Assembly: GCA_040878185.1 (NCBI GenBank)
Contig: JBBDMS010000033.1
Location: 33,075-97,074 of the forward strand
Direction of reading: 5' to 3'
DNA length: 64,000 bases
Source: JAWXBK01 sp040878185
GTDB lineage: Bacteria; Pseudomonadota; Alphaproteobacteria; Dongiales; Dongiaceae
A program made the translations under genes and the position numbers. Position 1 is the first letter of the stretch; every line of letters starts with the position of its first letter. Below the pieces are notes generated by a model, which had not been told where the DNA came from, made no database searches, and saw nothing but the letters and a program-made list of their open reading frames with translations. This document shows, piece after piece, positions 49,696 to 59,192 of the stretch.

Positions 49696-50571
49696 TCAGT
49701 CGATCGAGAGGCGGCCGATAACCGCGCCGATACGGGCGCCGATCTCGGGATGACGCAGGGCGTAGGCGATGTTCGCCTCGACGAATCCGGCCTTGTCGCC
49801 GCAATCGTAGCGCGTGCCTTCGAAGCGGTAGCCGTGGAACGGCGCCTCGCCGATCATGCCGGCAAGCGCATCGGTAAGCTGGATTTCGTTGCCGGCGCCG
49901 CGCTGATGGCGCGCCAGCAGCGCGAAGACGCGCGGCTGCAGGATGTAGCGGCCGATCACCGCCAGCCGCGAGGGTGCGCGCGCCGGATCAGGTTTTTCGA
50001 TCAGCCCCCTCACCTCGACCAGGCGCCCGTCTTCCTTGCCAGGCGAGAGCACGCCGTAGCGGTTGGTATGTTCCTGCGCGACTTCCATGACCGCAATCAT
50101 GTTGCCGCCGACGCGCTCATGCGCATCGATCATCTGTTTGAGACATCCGGGCTCGGCCAGGATTAAATCGTCGGGCAGCAGCACCGCGACCGGCTCGTCG
50201 CCCGCCAGCGCATGCGCGCACCAGACCGCGTGACCGAGGCCGAGCGGCTCCCGCTGGCGGACATAGGTGATGCGGCCCGGTTCATAATCGAGCGCCGCAA
50301 GTTCTGCGCGCTGCTTTTCCTTGCCGCGATCGGCAAGCTCGCGCTCGAGTTCGGGCGCGCGATCGAAATGGTCCTCGATCGCGCTCTTGCCGCGTCCCGT
50401 CACGAAAATGAAATCCTCGATGCCGGCCGCGCGCGCCTCCTCGACCGCATATTGGATCAGCGGCTTGTCGACGACCGGCAGCATTTCTTTGGGTACCGCC
50501 TTGGTCGCCGGAAGAAAACGCACGCCGAGCCCGCCGACGGGGAAGATCGCCTTGCGCACGCGCTGTTTCAT
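49696..50571 (-). CDS. galU: UTP--glucose-1-phosphate uridylyltransferase
   Basis: 291 residues. Nucleotide-binding VRKAIFPVGGLGVRFLPATKAVPKEMLPVVDKPLIQYAVEEA, then GRGKSAIEDHFD, VRQREPLGLGHAVWCA, VLLPDDLI and FEGTRYDCGDKAGFVEANI are all GalU motifs. Makes UDP-glucose for the following ugd step. First gene of the operon. Confidence 0.97.
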   Translation of the reverse strand: MKQRVRKAIFPVGGLGVRFLPATKAVPKEMLPVVDKPLIQYAVEEARAAGIEDFIFVTGRGKSAIEDHFDRAPELERELADRGKEKQRAELAALDYEPGRITYVRQREPLGLGHAVWCAHALAGDEPVAVLLPDDLILAEPGCLKQMIDAHERVGGNMIAVMEVAQEHTNRYGVLSPGKEDGRLVEVRGLIEKPDPARAPSRLAVIGRYILQPRVFALLARHQRGAGNEIQLTDALAGMIGEAPFHGYRFEGTRYDCGDKAGFVEANIAYALRHPEIGARIGAVIGRLSID

Positions 50572-50689
50572 GGAAACCCACCGAAAGTCAGTTCAGATGT
50601 CGTGCGGCCGGGCGCCGCCGATCGGCAGGCGTCTTGTGCCACGGTGTCGAGTTAAGGTGCAACCGACACCAGGGGTCGACGGTTCCATG

Positions 50690-51412
50690 TCAGCGGCCCG
50701 TCAAAAGATCGCGGGCTTCGTTGATTCTGGCTGCAAACCAGGCCGAACCGCCCTGGTCGGGGTGAAATTTCAACATCAGGCGATGGTGGGCCGCCTTGAT
50801 TTCCGCCTCGTCCGCGCCCGGTTCGAGACCGAGGATGCGATAGGCCTCTTCCCGCGTCATGGAAGACCCGCCGCCCGTGCCATCGGCGCCGGTATCGCCA
50901 TCGGCACCGGCCTGGTCCCGCCATTCGGGCCCGTGCTCGCGGTCGAGATAGGCGGCGAGCACCTGGGCCGAAGCCGGGTCGTCGCGACATTCAGCAAACA
51001 ATGACAACAATGCCGGGAGATCGAGATCCGACAGCATGCGGCCGCGATAGGCGCCCTCGCGCACGGAACCGTCCAGCGCGCCGCTGTCGTGATCGAGCGT
51101 CACGCTGAAAAACCGCGTGTCGAGCGACGAGGTCTGGCCTTCCCGCGGCGTACCGCCGAACGTGCCGGCGCTCGCGGCCCGTCGCCGCGCGCGCATCCGG
51201 GCGAAGATCGGCAGCGCCATCGCCGCCAGCATCATTACGATCCCGAGGCGTCCGCCGACCGCCAGCGCGATCACGCCGACGATCCCGAGCGCAATCGCCA
51301 GGATCTTGACGCCGACGACGAGCTTCGCCGGGTCCGCGCGCACGAACGCGCGCAATCCGAACAGGACGAGCACCAGCAGCAGGACACCGATGAAGAAATA
51401 GGCGATCGCCAT
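50690..51412 (-). CDS. Membrane-anchored J-domain protein
   Basis: 240 residues: two hydrophobic segments near the start (AYFFIGVLLLVLVLFGLRAF and a second around 30-65), a linker region with DSGALDGSVREGAYRGRMLSDL, and a C-terminal J domain (YRILGLEPGADEAEIKAAHHRLMLKFHPDQGGS) with the HPD motif. The membrane-plus-C-terminal J-domain order resembles Tim14/Pam18 and alphaproteobacterial DnaJ-like proteins that activate DnaK at a membrane. Ends 118 bases after the galU start on the same strand; preceded by the VWA gene 11 bases upstream. Confidence 0.85.
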   Translation of the reverse strand: MAIAYFFIGVLLLVLVLFGLRAFVRADPAKLVVGVKILAIALGIVGVIALAVGGRLGIVMMLAAMALPIFARMRARRRAASAGTFGGTPREGQTSSLDTRFFSVTLDHDSGALDGSVREGAYRGRMLSDLDLPALLSLFAECRDDPASAQVLAAYLDREHGPEWRDQAGADGDTGADGTGGGSSMTREEAYRILGLEPGADEAEIKAAHHRLMLKFHPDQGGSAWFAARINEARDLLTGR

Positions 51413-51423
51413 TGCGAGTCCGA

Positions 51424-52140
51424 TCAGCCCTTGGACGCGAGCTGCTCGAGCAGCAGGCGCGCCGGCCGGCCGGATTTGCGCGAATAGTCGACCAGCGCCT
51501 TGCGCCCGCCCGCGGCAAAGACCGCGACCGCCGCCAGCAGGTCGCGCAATTGCTGCGCGCTCGCGGCATCGAAAGGGCAATAGGCGCCGCGCGTCAGATG
51601 CGAGATCTGTTTGAATGCCATCGCGGCGTTCGGCTCGCCGCCTTCGTGGAAGATGAAACAGGGGACGCCGAGCAGGCCGAGTTCGCCGGCGGTGTGGCAG
51701 AGCGCATCGATATCCTCTTCCATGCAGTCGCCGACGAACACCAGCGCGTCGACCTTGCCCTTCTTCGCCTGGTCGCGCGCGTGGCGCAGCACCTTGCCGA
51801 TCTGCGTGCGGCCGCCGACGCAGAACACCTGCCGCATCTCGGCCAGCAGCGCGTCGGCCGTGTGATGCCAGGATGCTGCGTGGAACTCGCCGAAGCTGCG
51901 ATAGAAGACGAGCTGGATATCGAGCCCGCCAAGCTGCGCGGTCTCGACGAACATCTGGCTCTGGATATGGCTCGCTGTGTCCCAGCGCGGCTGGCGGCTG
52001 GCGGTTGCGTCCATGGCAAATATCAGCCGGCCGCGCCGGCCGCCGGTGACCGGTGCCGGGGTCGCTGCGAGCTGCTCGAGGAACGTCGCGACATTCTTGT
52101 CGCCGCTTTTGGTCGGGACTTTGCCGCCCGTCTTGGCCAT
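51424..52140 (-). CDS. VWA domain-containing protein
   Basis: 238 residues. RLIFAMDATASRQPRWD holds a MIDAS-like D-x-T-x-S motif, followed by GGLDIQLVFYRSFGEFHAASWHH, the Thr site in GGRTQIGKVLRHA and VDALVFVGDCMEEDID. A soluble von Willebrand factor A-like metal-ion-dependent adhesion fold; partner unknown. A GTG two codons earlier is an alternative start. The ATG, six bases after GGAG, is preferred. Confidence 0.82.
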   Translation of the reverse strand: MAKTGGKVPTKSGDKNVATFLEQLAATPAPVTGGRRGRLIFAMDATASRQPRWDTASHIQSQMFVETAQLGGLDIQLVFYRSFGEFHAASWHHTADALLAEMRQVFCVGGRTQIGKVLRHARDQAKKGKVDALVFVGDCMEEDIDALCHTAGELGLLGVPCFIFHEGGEPNAAMAFKQISHLTRGAYCPFDAASAQQLRDLLAAVAVFAAGGRKALVDYSRKSGRPARLLLEQLASKG

Positions 52141-52169
52141 CGACACTCCGCCCCGGGGGACAGCCGGGA

Positions 52170-53063
52170 TCAGCCTCTAATCTGGGCGCTTCGGCGGGCG
52201 GGTTCCACCCCGCCGGCCGGCTTCGTTCCTGAATCGGGAAGCCCGATCGCGTCAAGCAGGCCGCGCACCTCCTGCCGGGCCGCCAGATGCGAGAGGGTCA
52301 GTGAAACGCCGGCCCCCTTCTGCCGCAGGTCGAACAGGGTCAGCCCGCGAGCGAACAGCTCGCGGAAGATCACCCGCTCGGAGAAGCCGGGCGCCAGGCG
52401 GAACCCGATCCGCTTCGACAACTCGTCGAGCAGCTTGCCCATGCGCCGCTTGTTCCGCGCGTCCAGATGGGAGAGCCGGTTGCGCATCACGATCCAGTCG
52501 ATCGAACCGCCATCGGCAAGCGCGCGCGCCTTTTTCTGTTCCCAGACCATTTCGGCATAGATCGAGGGACCGAGGATCTTTTTGCCTTCGGCGTCGAACC
52601 GCGCGAGCAGATCGAGGTCGAGCAGGCTGTCATTGAGCGGCGTCACCAGCGTGTCGGCGCGCGCATGGCCGAGCCGCGAGAGGTGACTGTCGCTGCCGGG
52701 CGTATCGATCACCACGAAATCATTGTCGGCGAGCTCGGCCATGGTCGCGGCAAACCGCTCGGCCTCTTCCCTGCGCGCGGCAAGCACCGAATCGAGCGTG
52801 CTGCGCTGGAGCCTGCGATGCGTTGCCAGCGGCAGATCGAGCTCGGCGGCCGCCGCGCTGCGGTTTTCGACATAGCGCGAGAGCGTGCCCTGCCGTGCAT
52901 CCAGGTCGAGGCTGCCGACCCGCCAGCCGTCGCGCAGCAACGCGACGATCACATGCATCGTCGTAGTCGACTTGCCCGATCCGCCCTTCTCGTTCCCGAG
53001 TACGACGACGTGCGGCCGGCGGCGCAGAGGCTTCTGACGCAAGGCCGAAGGCGCGGGTGTCAC
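52170..53063 (-). CDS. mipZ: Division plane positioning ATPase MipZ
   Basis: 297 residues of the ParA/MinD group. The deviant Walker A is NEKGGSGKST with signature K26 and K31; Walker B-like FVVIDTPGSDSHLSRLGHARADTLVTPLNDSLLDLDLLARFD follows, close to known MipZ. MipZ forms a gradient from the cell poles with ParB and inhibits FtsZ except at midcell, in alphaproteobacteria. The start GTG overlaps the stop of the upstream molybdopterin enzyme (GTGA), implying coupled translation. Confidence 0.92.
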   Translation of the reverse strand: MTPAPSALRQKPLRRRPHVVVLGNEKGGSGKSTTTMHVIVALLRDGWRVGSLDLDARQGTLSRYVENRSAAAAELDLPLATHRRLQRSTLDSVLAARREEAERFAATMAELADNDFVVIDTPGSDSHLSRLGHARADTLVTPLNDSLLDLDLLARFDAEGKKILGPSIYAEMVWEQKKARALADGGSIDWIVMRNRLSHLDARNKRRMGKLLDELSKRIGFRLAPGFSERVIFRELFARGLTLFDLRQKGAGVSLTLSHLAARQEVRGLLDAIGLPDSGTKPAGGVEPARRSAQIRG

Positions 53064-55120
53064 GCCGGGCGGATCCAGACCGCCGTGTCATGGAAAACGG
53101 CGCCGCCACGCGGCGGGCCCGCATCGGCACTGGTCAATGCGTTGACGCCGATGCCGCCTTCGAATGCATCGTTCGGCCAGACGCTTTCGATGATGACGAC
53201 GCCGGGTTGCAGCCCATCGAACAGACGGGCATGCACGACGATGTCGCCGCGCTGGTTGCCGACGCGGACCCGCGCATCGGCGGCGATGCCGAGCCGGGCG
53301 CAATCGTCGGGATGGATCATCGCCGTCGGCCGACCCTCGCGAGCGCGCGAGCCCGGAGTCTCGGTGAAGCTCGTATTGAGGAATTGCCGCGCCGGCGCCG
53401 TCACCAGCCGGAACGGATGCTCGTCGTTCGCAAGCTCGATCAGGTCGACCTGGTCGGGCAGGGGCGACATGCGCTCATGGTCGAGGCCCATCGCCTTCCA
53501 GTCCGCCCTGAAGCGGAACTTGCCGTCCTCATGGCCGAACCCGTCGAGATAATGCGCCTGCTCGAAGGGCAACGCGCAGTCGATCCAGCGCCCCTGATAA
53601 AACTCGGATGTGGGTGGCAGGTCCGAGACCTTGAGCGTTTCCTCGATCAGCTCCCATTCCGTCATCGAGAAGCTCGGATGATCGACGCCGAGCCGTTTCG
53701 CGAGCTCGCAGATCACGTAATGGTTCGGTCGCGCCTCCGCGAAGGGTTCGACGATCTTGCGCGCAAGCTGCAGATGGGTGTGACCGCTCGACGTATAGAT
53801 ATCGTCATGCTCGAGGAAGGTGGTCGCGGGCAGTACGATGTCGGCCATTTTCGCGGTGTCGGTCATGAACTGTTCGTGCACGCAGACGAACAGATCGTCG
53901 CGCAGAAAGCCCTGCCGCACCTTGTTGCTTTCCGGACAGACGACGGCCGGGTTGGTGTTCTGGATCAGCATCGCCGTGACCGGCGGCCCGTCGCCCAAAT
54001 CCTGCCTGTCGCCGGTCAGGACCGGACCGATGCGCGACTGATCCATGATACGGATGGAGGGATCGATCAGCGCATGGCCTTCGATTACGCTGCGATTCAA
54101 ATGATAGATCGCCGTATTGGCATAGAGCGCGCCGCCGCCCTTGACCTGCCACGCCCCGGTCACGGCGGGGAGGCACGCAACCGCATGCATCTGTGCTGCG
54201 CCATTGCGCGAACGGCTGAAGCCGTATCCGACGCGGATGAAGCTGCGCTTGGTCGAACCGTAGAGCCGTGCGAACTCGCGGATCTGCTGCGCCGGCACAC
54301 CGGAGATTACTTCCGCCCATTCCGGCGTGCGCGCGCTCACATGCTGGCGAAGGTCGGCCGGCGCGTCGGTATATTTCGCCATGTATTCGAGGTCGGCCAT
54401 GCCTTCGGCAAACAGCACGTTCATCATCGCGCAGGCGACCGCGGCATCGGTGCCGGGTTTCGGCATGATGTGAATGTCGGCGGCCTCGGCCGTGCCGGTG
54501 CGATAGGGATCGACGACGACCAGCTTCGTGCCGCGCGCCTTCCGTGCCCGGCTGATATGGGTCATCACATTGACCTGGGTCGCGACCGGGTTGCCGCCCC
54601 ACACCACGATCAAATCGGATTCGACCATCTCGCGCGGATCGAGCCCGCGCCGCGAACCGGTCGCGGCGATCCAGCCGGAATCGGCCAGCGTGGTGCAGAT
54701 CGTTTGCTTGTAGCGCGAGTAACGCTTGGCATGGCGCAGACGCTCGATGCCATCGCGCTGCACATAGCCCATCGTGCCGGCATAAAAATACGGCCAGACC
54801 GTTTCGGATCCGAGTTTGGCTTCGGCCCTGATGAACGCCTCGGCTACCGTATCCAGCGCCTGGTCCCAGCTAATCTCGCGATAGGCGGACCGCCCCTCGC
54901 CCTTGGCACCGATGCGCTGCAACGGCATGCCGAGCCGATCGGGATGATGCTGGCGGTCGGCATAGCGCGCGACCTTCGCGCAGATGACCCCGGCCGTGTA
55001 GCTGTTGTCCGACGCGCCGCGCACCCGTCCGATGCGATCGGGCGCGAGACGTTCGACCTCCAGCGCGCAGGTGCTGGGGCAATCATGCGGGCATACCGAA
55101 TGGGCGATGTCGAGCGGCAT
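53060..55120 (-). CDS. Molybdopterin-dependent oxidoreductase
   Basis: 686 residues of the DMSO reductase family. The N-terminal 4Fe-4S ligands are CPHDCPSTC and a fourth Cys in GVICAKVARYADR. Molybdopterin-domain motifs: VWGGNPVATQVN, VVVDPYRTGTAEAADIHIMPKPGTDAAVA, AKMADIVLPATTFLEHDD, and the C-terminal HPDDCARLGI, VRVGNQRGD. No Tat signal is evident, so cytoplasmic. The substrate and redox partner cannot be read; members include formate dehydrogenase-like and biotin-sulfoxide-type reductases. Its stop overlaps the mipZ start. Confidence 0.9.
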   Translation of the reverse strand: MPLDIAHSVCPHDCPSTCALEVERLAPDRIGRVRGASDNSYTAGVICAKVARYADRQHHPDRLGMPLQRIGAKGEGRSAYREISWDQALDTVAEAFIRAEAKLGSETVWPYFYAGTMGYVQRDGIERLRHAKRYSRYKQTICTTLADSGWIAATGSRRGLDPREMVESDLIVVWGGNPVATQVNVMTHISRARKARGTKLVVVDPYRTGTAEAADIHIMPKPGTDAAVACAMMNVLFAEGMADLEYMAKYTDAPADLRQHVSARTPEWAEVISGVPAQQIREFARLYGSTKRSFIRVGYGFSRSRNGAAQMHAVACLPAVTGAWQVKGGGALYANTAIYHLNRSVIEGHALIDPSIRIMDQSRIGPVLTGDRQDLGDGPPVTAMLIQNTNPAVVCPESNKVRQGFLRDDLFVCVHEQFMTDTAKMADIVLPATTFLEHDDIYTSSGHTHLQLARKIVEPFAEARPNHYVICELAKRLGVDHPSFSMTEWELIEETLKVSDLPPTSEFYQGRWIDCALPFEQAHYLDGFGHEDGKFRFRADWKAMGLDHERMSPLPDQVDLIELANDEHPFRLVTAPARQFLNTSFTETPGSRAREGRPTAMIHPDDCARLGIAADARVRVGNQRGDIVVHARLFDGLQPGVVIIESVWPNDAFEGGIGVNALTSADAGPPRGGAVFHDTAVWIRPA

Positions 55121-55269
55121 GGATTCGCCACGGCTGTTGCTGTCCGCCGACTGTACCGCGCCATCGCCTTGGCCTCAACGCAGGCCTGACCTGCCCGAAT
55201 CGGGCTGGCGCGCTCGCAGGGAACCGGCTAGGCAGGATCGGCTGGCACAGAAAGCGGCGGACCGCGCGT

Positions 55270-56181
55270 ATGGGGGCGATGGAGGTCAAGGACGGGCTCA
55301 GATTCGCGCCGGGCCGTGCCGTCATTTTCATGCTGGCCGCGGTATTCTGTCTTGCCGTTCTCGATGCCGGCGTCAAATGGCTGACCGCCGACTATCCGAT
55401 CCCGCAGATTGGGTTCCTGCGTTACTGCATCGGGCTTTGCTTCGCGATCGCGCTGGCGTTGCGCTTCGGCGGCGTGACGACATTGCGGACCCGGCGCCTC
55501 GGCGGCCATGCGCTGCGCTCGATCCTCAACCTCATCACGATGATCACCTTCTATTACGCGCTGCGACTGATGCCGCTGGCGGATGCGGTGGCCGTCGGCT
55601 TCGCCGCCCCATTGTTCATGACCGTCCTGTCGGTGCCGCTGCTGCGCGAGCGCGTCGGGCCGCGGCGCTGGGCTGCGATCGTCGTCGGATTTTTCGGCGT
55701 GCTGCTGATCGCGGGACCGGGCAGCGGGCCCGACGGCATCGCGATCGGCTGGGGCGCGGGGCTCGCCCTTCTCTCCGCCTTCACCTATGCGCTGACGCTG
55801 ATCACCTCGCGCCAGCTCAGCCGCACCGAAATGAGTCACACGATCCTGTTCTACTATTCGATCGGCGTCATCGTGGTGATGGGTGCGACCCTCCCGTTCA
55901 ACTGGGTCACGCCGGAATGGGAGGATGTCTGGGTCATCGTGCTGGTCGGCATTTCGGGCAGCGTCGGCCAATATTGCCTCAACCAGGCGTTCCGCTATGG
56001 CGAGGTCTCGTTCATCGCGCCGCTCGAATACACATCGCTGATCTGGGCCGGCCTGTTCGGCATCATGTTCTGGGGCGACATCCCGACCTGGCCGGTCCTG
56101 GCCGGCGCGGCGATCGTCGTGCTCGCCAACATGTATGTGGTGCGGCGCGAAGCCGCGATCCGGCGCGCGGCATCCAAATGA
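55270..56181 (+). CDS. EamA/DMT transporter 1 of a tandem triplet
   Basis: 303 residues, ten helices in two EamA repeats (AVIFMLAAVFCLAVLDAGVKWL ... VGPRRWAAIVVGFFGVLLIAGPG ... QYCLNQAFRYGEVSFIAPLEYTSLIWAGLFG). The next gene starts inside its stop codon (ATGA). The three neighbours share the same motif order (VGPRRWAAI, the F/Y-RYGE/FGE block), so they arose by duplication. Exporter of unknown metabolite. Confidence 0.9.
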   Translation: MGAMEVKDGLRFAPGRAVIFMLAAVFCLAVLDAGVKWLTADYPIPQIGFLRYCIGLCFAIALALRFGGVTTLRTRRLGGHALRSILNLITMITFYYALRLMPLADAVAVGFAAPLFMTVLSVPLLRERVGPRRWAAIVVGFFGVLLIAGPGSGPDGIAIGWGAGLALLSAFTYALTLITSRQLSRTEMSHTILFYYSIGVIVVMGATLPFNWVTPEWEDVWVIVLVGISGSVGQYCLNQAFRYGEVSFIAPLEYTSLIWAGLFGIMFWGDIPTWPVLAGAAIVVLANMYVVRREAAIRRAASK

Positions 56182-57104
56182 ACGCTCAGTCGGCCAGCGG
56201 CTCGCTGCAATATTCGCCGGTCAAGGCGATGACCTACATGTTCATCGCGGTATCGAGCTTCGTGCTGGTCGATACCTCGGCCAAATGGCTGACCGCGAGC
56301 TATTCGATCGTACAGATCCTGTTCTTCGGCCGCATGCTCGGCCCGCTCTTCGCGATCTTTCTCGCCTACCGGCAGGGCGCGGGCCTGTCCGCGATCAGGA
56401 CGCGCCGCCCCTTCATGCATGCGATCCGAACCCTGCTCGCGCTGGCCGCGATCGGTACCTATTTCTATGCGCTGAAAACCCTGTCACTCGCCGAGACGAT
56501 CTCGATCGGATTTTCGGCGCCTTTGTTCATGGCGATCCTGTCGATCCCGATGCTCGGGGAAAAAGTCGGGCCGCGCCGCTGGGCTGCGATCCTGGTCGGA
56601 CTGGTCGGCGTCGTGGTCATCCTGCGCCCCGGCATGTTGCCGATCAGCATCGGCGCCATCTCGGCACTGGCCTCGGGCATTCTCTATGCGCTGTCGTTCA
56701 TCCTGGCGCGCCGCATGAGCGCGACCGAGGGTCTGCCGAGCCTGATGTTCTGGTTCAGCTCGATCGGCCTTGTCGCGACGACCATGGTGCTGCCGTTCGA
56801 ATGGATCACGCCGGACTGGAAAGACGTGCTGCCGTTTGCCGTCGTTGCCGTGATGACGACGCTCGCGCAGTTCTGCATCACACAGGCTTTCCGCTATGGC
56901 GAAGTGTCGCTGCTGGCGCCGCTCGAATACACGGCGCTGGTCTGGGGCGTCCTCTATGGCTGGCTGATCTGGGGCGACCTCCCAGATATCTGGGTATTCG
57001 TCGGTGCCGGCATCATGATCGCGTCGGGCGTCTATCTCGTGCATCGCGAGCACCGCCTCGGCAAACGCCAGGCGCCCATCGCCAAGACGCCGACCGACGT
57101 ATGA
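56178..57104 (+). CDS. EamA/DMT transporter 2 of a tandem triplet
   Basis: 308 residues, ten helices. First helix YMFIAVSSFVLVDTSAKWL, middle VGPRRWAAILVGLVGVVVILRPG, late AFRYGEVSLLAPLEYTALVWGVLYGWLIWGD. Overlaps both neighbours by four bases (ATGA at each junction), so the triplet is translated as a coupled block. Could pair with its neighbours as a hetero-oligomer, as small DMT proteins do; that is inference. Confidence 0.9.
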   Translation: MNAQSASGSLQYSPVKAMTYMFIAVSSFVLVDTSAKWLTASYSIVQILFFGRMLGPLFAIFLAYRQGAGLSAIRTRRPFMHAIRTLLALAAIGTYFYALKTLSLAETISIGFSAPLFMAILSIPMLGEKVGPRRWAAILVGLVGVVVILRPGMLPISIGAISALASGILYALSFILARRMSATEGLPSLMFWFSSIGLVATTMVLPFEWITPDWKDVLPFAVVAVMTTLAQFCITQAFRYGEVSLLAPLEYTALVWGVLYGWLIWGDLPDIWVFVGAGIMIASGVYLVHREHRLGKRQAPIAKTPTDV

Positions 57105-58015
57105 TCGCGCCCGCTGCGCCCGGCGGCTCCGCCATGTCGCGGCCGATCAAGGCGGCGGTGCTGATGATCCTTGCGGTCTTCTGCTTTTCCATATTGAACG
57201 CCGCCGTGAAGGGGCTCGAGGAAGAGTACTCGATCGTCCAGATCATCGTCTTTGCGCGCTTTCTGATGCCGATGCTCGCCGTGTGGATGGCGCTGCGCAT
57301 GGGCGGGCTCGATATCCTTCGTACCAAACGGCCCGCGGCACATATCCTGCGCGGTACGGTCGCGCTCATATCCATGTCGACCTTCGTCTATGCGCTCGGT
57401 CACATGACCGTCTCGAAGGCGATCACGCTCAACTTCGCCGCACCGCTGTTCGTTGCCGTCCTGGCAATCTTTTTTCTCGGCGAGAAAGTCGGACCGCGCC
57501 GCTGGGCGGCGATCATCGTCGGTTTCGTCGGGGTCATCGTGATCGTCCGGCCGGATGACGGCCAGATCGATACAGCGGCGCTGGTCGCCGTCGCATCGGC
57601 GGTCTTTTACGGCGCCACGGTCATCACCACCCGGCGGCTTGCTCTGACCGAACACAGCGCGACGATGTTGTTTTATTTCGGGGTGATCGTTTCTTTCGTT
57701 CCCGCGCTGGCGCTGCCCTGGTTCTGGATCACGCCGACCGGCGATGCAATCTGGCTGTTCGCGCTGATAGCAATCATGGGCACGCTCGCCTGGTATCTGA
57801 TGGCCGAAGCCTATCGCTTCGGCGAAGCGACGGTGATCATACCGCTCGACTACACGCATCTGCTCTGGGCGATGATGTTCGACTGGGTGATCTGGGCGAC
57901 GATTCCGGCCTGGTCGACCTTCGCCGGCGGCGCGCTTATTCTCGGCGCCAACCTGTTCATTCTCTGGCGCGAGGCGCGGCTCGGACGCACCAGACCGGGG
58001 CCGGAGCGGCCATGA
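57101..58015 (+). CDS. EamA/DMT transporter 3 of a tandem triplet
   Basis: 304 residues, ten helices (AVLMILAVFCFSILNAAVKGL, VGPRRWAAIIVGFVGVIVIVRPDDG, EAYRFGEATVIIPLDYTHLLWAMMFDWVIW). ATGA overlaps tie it to transporter 2 and to the flavin oxidoreductase downstream. A start at MSRPIKAAVLM eleven codons later is possible. Confidence 0.9.
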   Translation: MIAPAAPGGSAMSRPIKAAVLMILAVFCFSILNAAVKGLEEEYSIVQIIVFARFLMPMLAVWMALRMGGLDILRTKRPAAHILRGTVALISMSTFVYALGHMTVSKAITLNFAAPLFVAVLAIFFLGEKVGPRRWAAIIVGFVGVIVIVRPDDGQIDTAALVAVASAVFYGATVITTRRLALTEHSATMLFYFGVIVSFVPALALPWFWITPTGDAIWLFALIAIMGTLAWYLMAEAYRFGEATVIIPLDYTHLLWAMMFDWVIWATIPAWSTFAGGALILGANLFILWREARLGRTRPGPERP

Positions 58016-59133
58016 GCGGCGATACGGCGGCGATCGATTGCCTGGTGATCGGGGCCGGCGTAATCGGCCTCGCCATCGCCCGCGTCCTCGCGCTCGCCGG
58101 CCGGGATGTGATCGTCGTCGAACGGCACGATGCGATCGGGACCGAAACCAGCGCCCGCAACAGCGAGGTGATCCATGCCGGGATCTATTACGAGACCGGC
58201 AGCCTGAAGGCGCGGCTGTGTGTCGACGGCAAAGCCCGTCTTTATGAATACTGTCGCGCGCATGGCATCGCGTATCGCAATTGCGGCAAGCTGATCGTTG
58301 CAGCCGATGCGGCACAGATGCCGGCGCTCGAGGCGATCGCCGCAAGGGCCAAGGCCAACGGCGTCGAGGATCTCGCCATTCTCGACGGGCCGGCGATGCG
58401 CAGGCTGGAACCGGCCCTGCACGGGGCAGCGGCGATCCATTCGCCGTCGACCGGTATCGTCGACAGTCACGGGTTCATGCTCGCATTGCAGGGCGACGCC
58501 GAAGCGGACGGCGCGACCATCGCCTTCAATACGCCGTTCGAGCGGGCGACGGTAACGCCCGAGGGCTTCACCGTCGATTGCGGCGGCGCCGAGCCGATGC
58601 GGCTTCAGGCACGCAACCTCGTCAACGCGGCCGGTCTCGGCGCTCAGGCAGTGGCGGGCGCGATCGAAGGGCTGGCCCCCGCCGCGGTTCCGCTTCGCCG
58701 CATCGCCAAAGGCAATTACTTCCTGCTGCAAGGCAAGGCGCCCTTCTCGCGGCTGATCTATCCGGTCCCCGAGGCGGCCGGGCTTGGCGTCCATCTCACG
58801 CTCGACCTCGACGGCCGGGCCCGCTTCGGCCCCGATGTCGAATGGGTCGAGACCCTCGACTATGAAGTGAACCCGGCCCGCGGCGAGAGCTTCTACGGGG
58901 CGATCCGCCGCTACTGGCCGGACCTCGCCGACGGCGCGTTGCTGCCCGGCTATTCCGGCATCCGGACCAAACTGCACGGGCCAGGCGAGCCGGCTGCCGA
59001 TTTCCGCATCGACGGACCAGAGGCGCATGGCGTTGCCGGGCTGGTCAATCTCTTCGGTATCGAATCGCCGGGGCTCACCAGCGCACTTGCCATCGCCGAG
59101 GTAGTTCGTGACAAACTCGCCGCGCCGACATGA
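58012..59133 (+). CDS. FAD-dependent oxidoreductase, L-2-hydroxyglutarate oxidase-like
   Basis: 373 residues of the DAO/LhgO family: LVIGAGVIGLAIARVLALAGRDVIVVE with ETSARNSEVIHAGIYYETGSLKARLCV, the LhgO signature, then RLEPALHGAAAIHSPSTGIVDSH and a C-terminal GIESPGLTSALAIAE. LhgO-type enzymes oxidise L-2-hydroxyglutarate to 2-oxoglutarate and pass electrons to quinone. The four-base overlap with the third EamA gene suggests that the transporters and this oxidase act on one compound. Confidence 0.88.
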   Translation: MSGDTAAIDCLVIGAGVIGLAIARVLALAGRDVIVVERHDAIGTETSARNSEVIHAGIYYETGSLKARLCVDGKARLYEYCRAHGIAYRNCGKLIVAADAAQMPALEAIAARAKANGVEDLAILDGPAMRRLEPALHGAAAIHSPSTGIVDSHGFMLALQGDAEADGATIAFNTPFERATVTPEGFTVDCGGAEPMRLQARNLVNAAGLGAQAVAGAIEGLAPAAVPLRRIAKGNYFLLQGKAPFSRLIYPVPEAAGLGVHLTLDLDGRARFGPDVEWVETLDYEVNPARGESFYGAIRRYWPDLADGALLPGYSGIRTKLHGPGEPAADFRIDGPEAHGVAGLVNLFGIESPGLTSALAIAEVVRDKLAAPT

Positions 59134-59192
59134 AGTCGCACCGACGTGATAGGGCGTTACCCGCAAGACCGCCGCAATAGGGAGAACCATCG

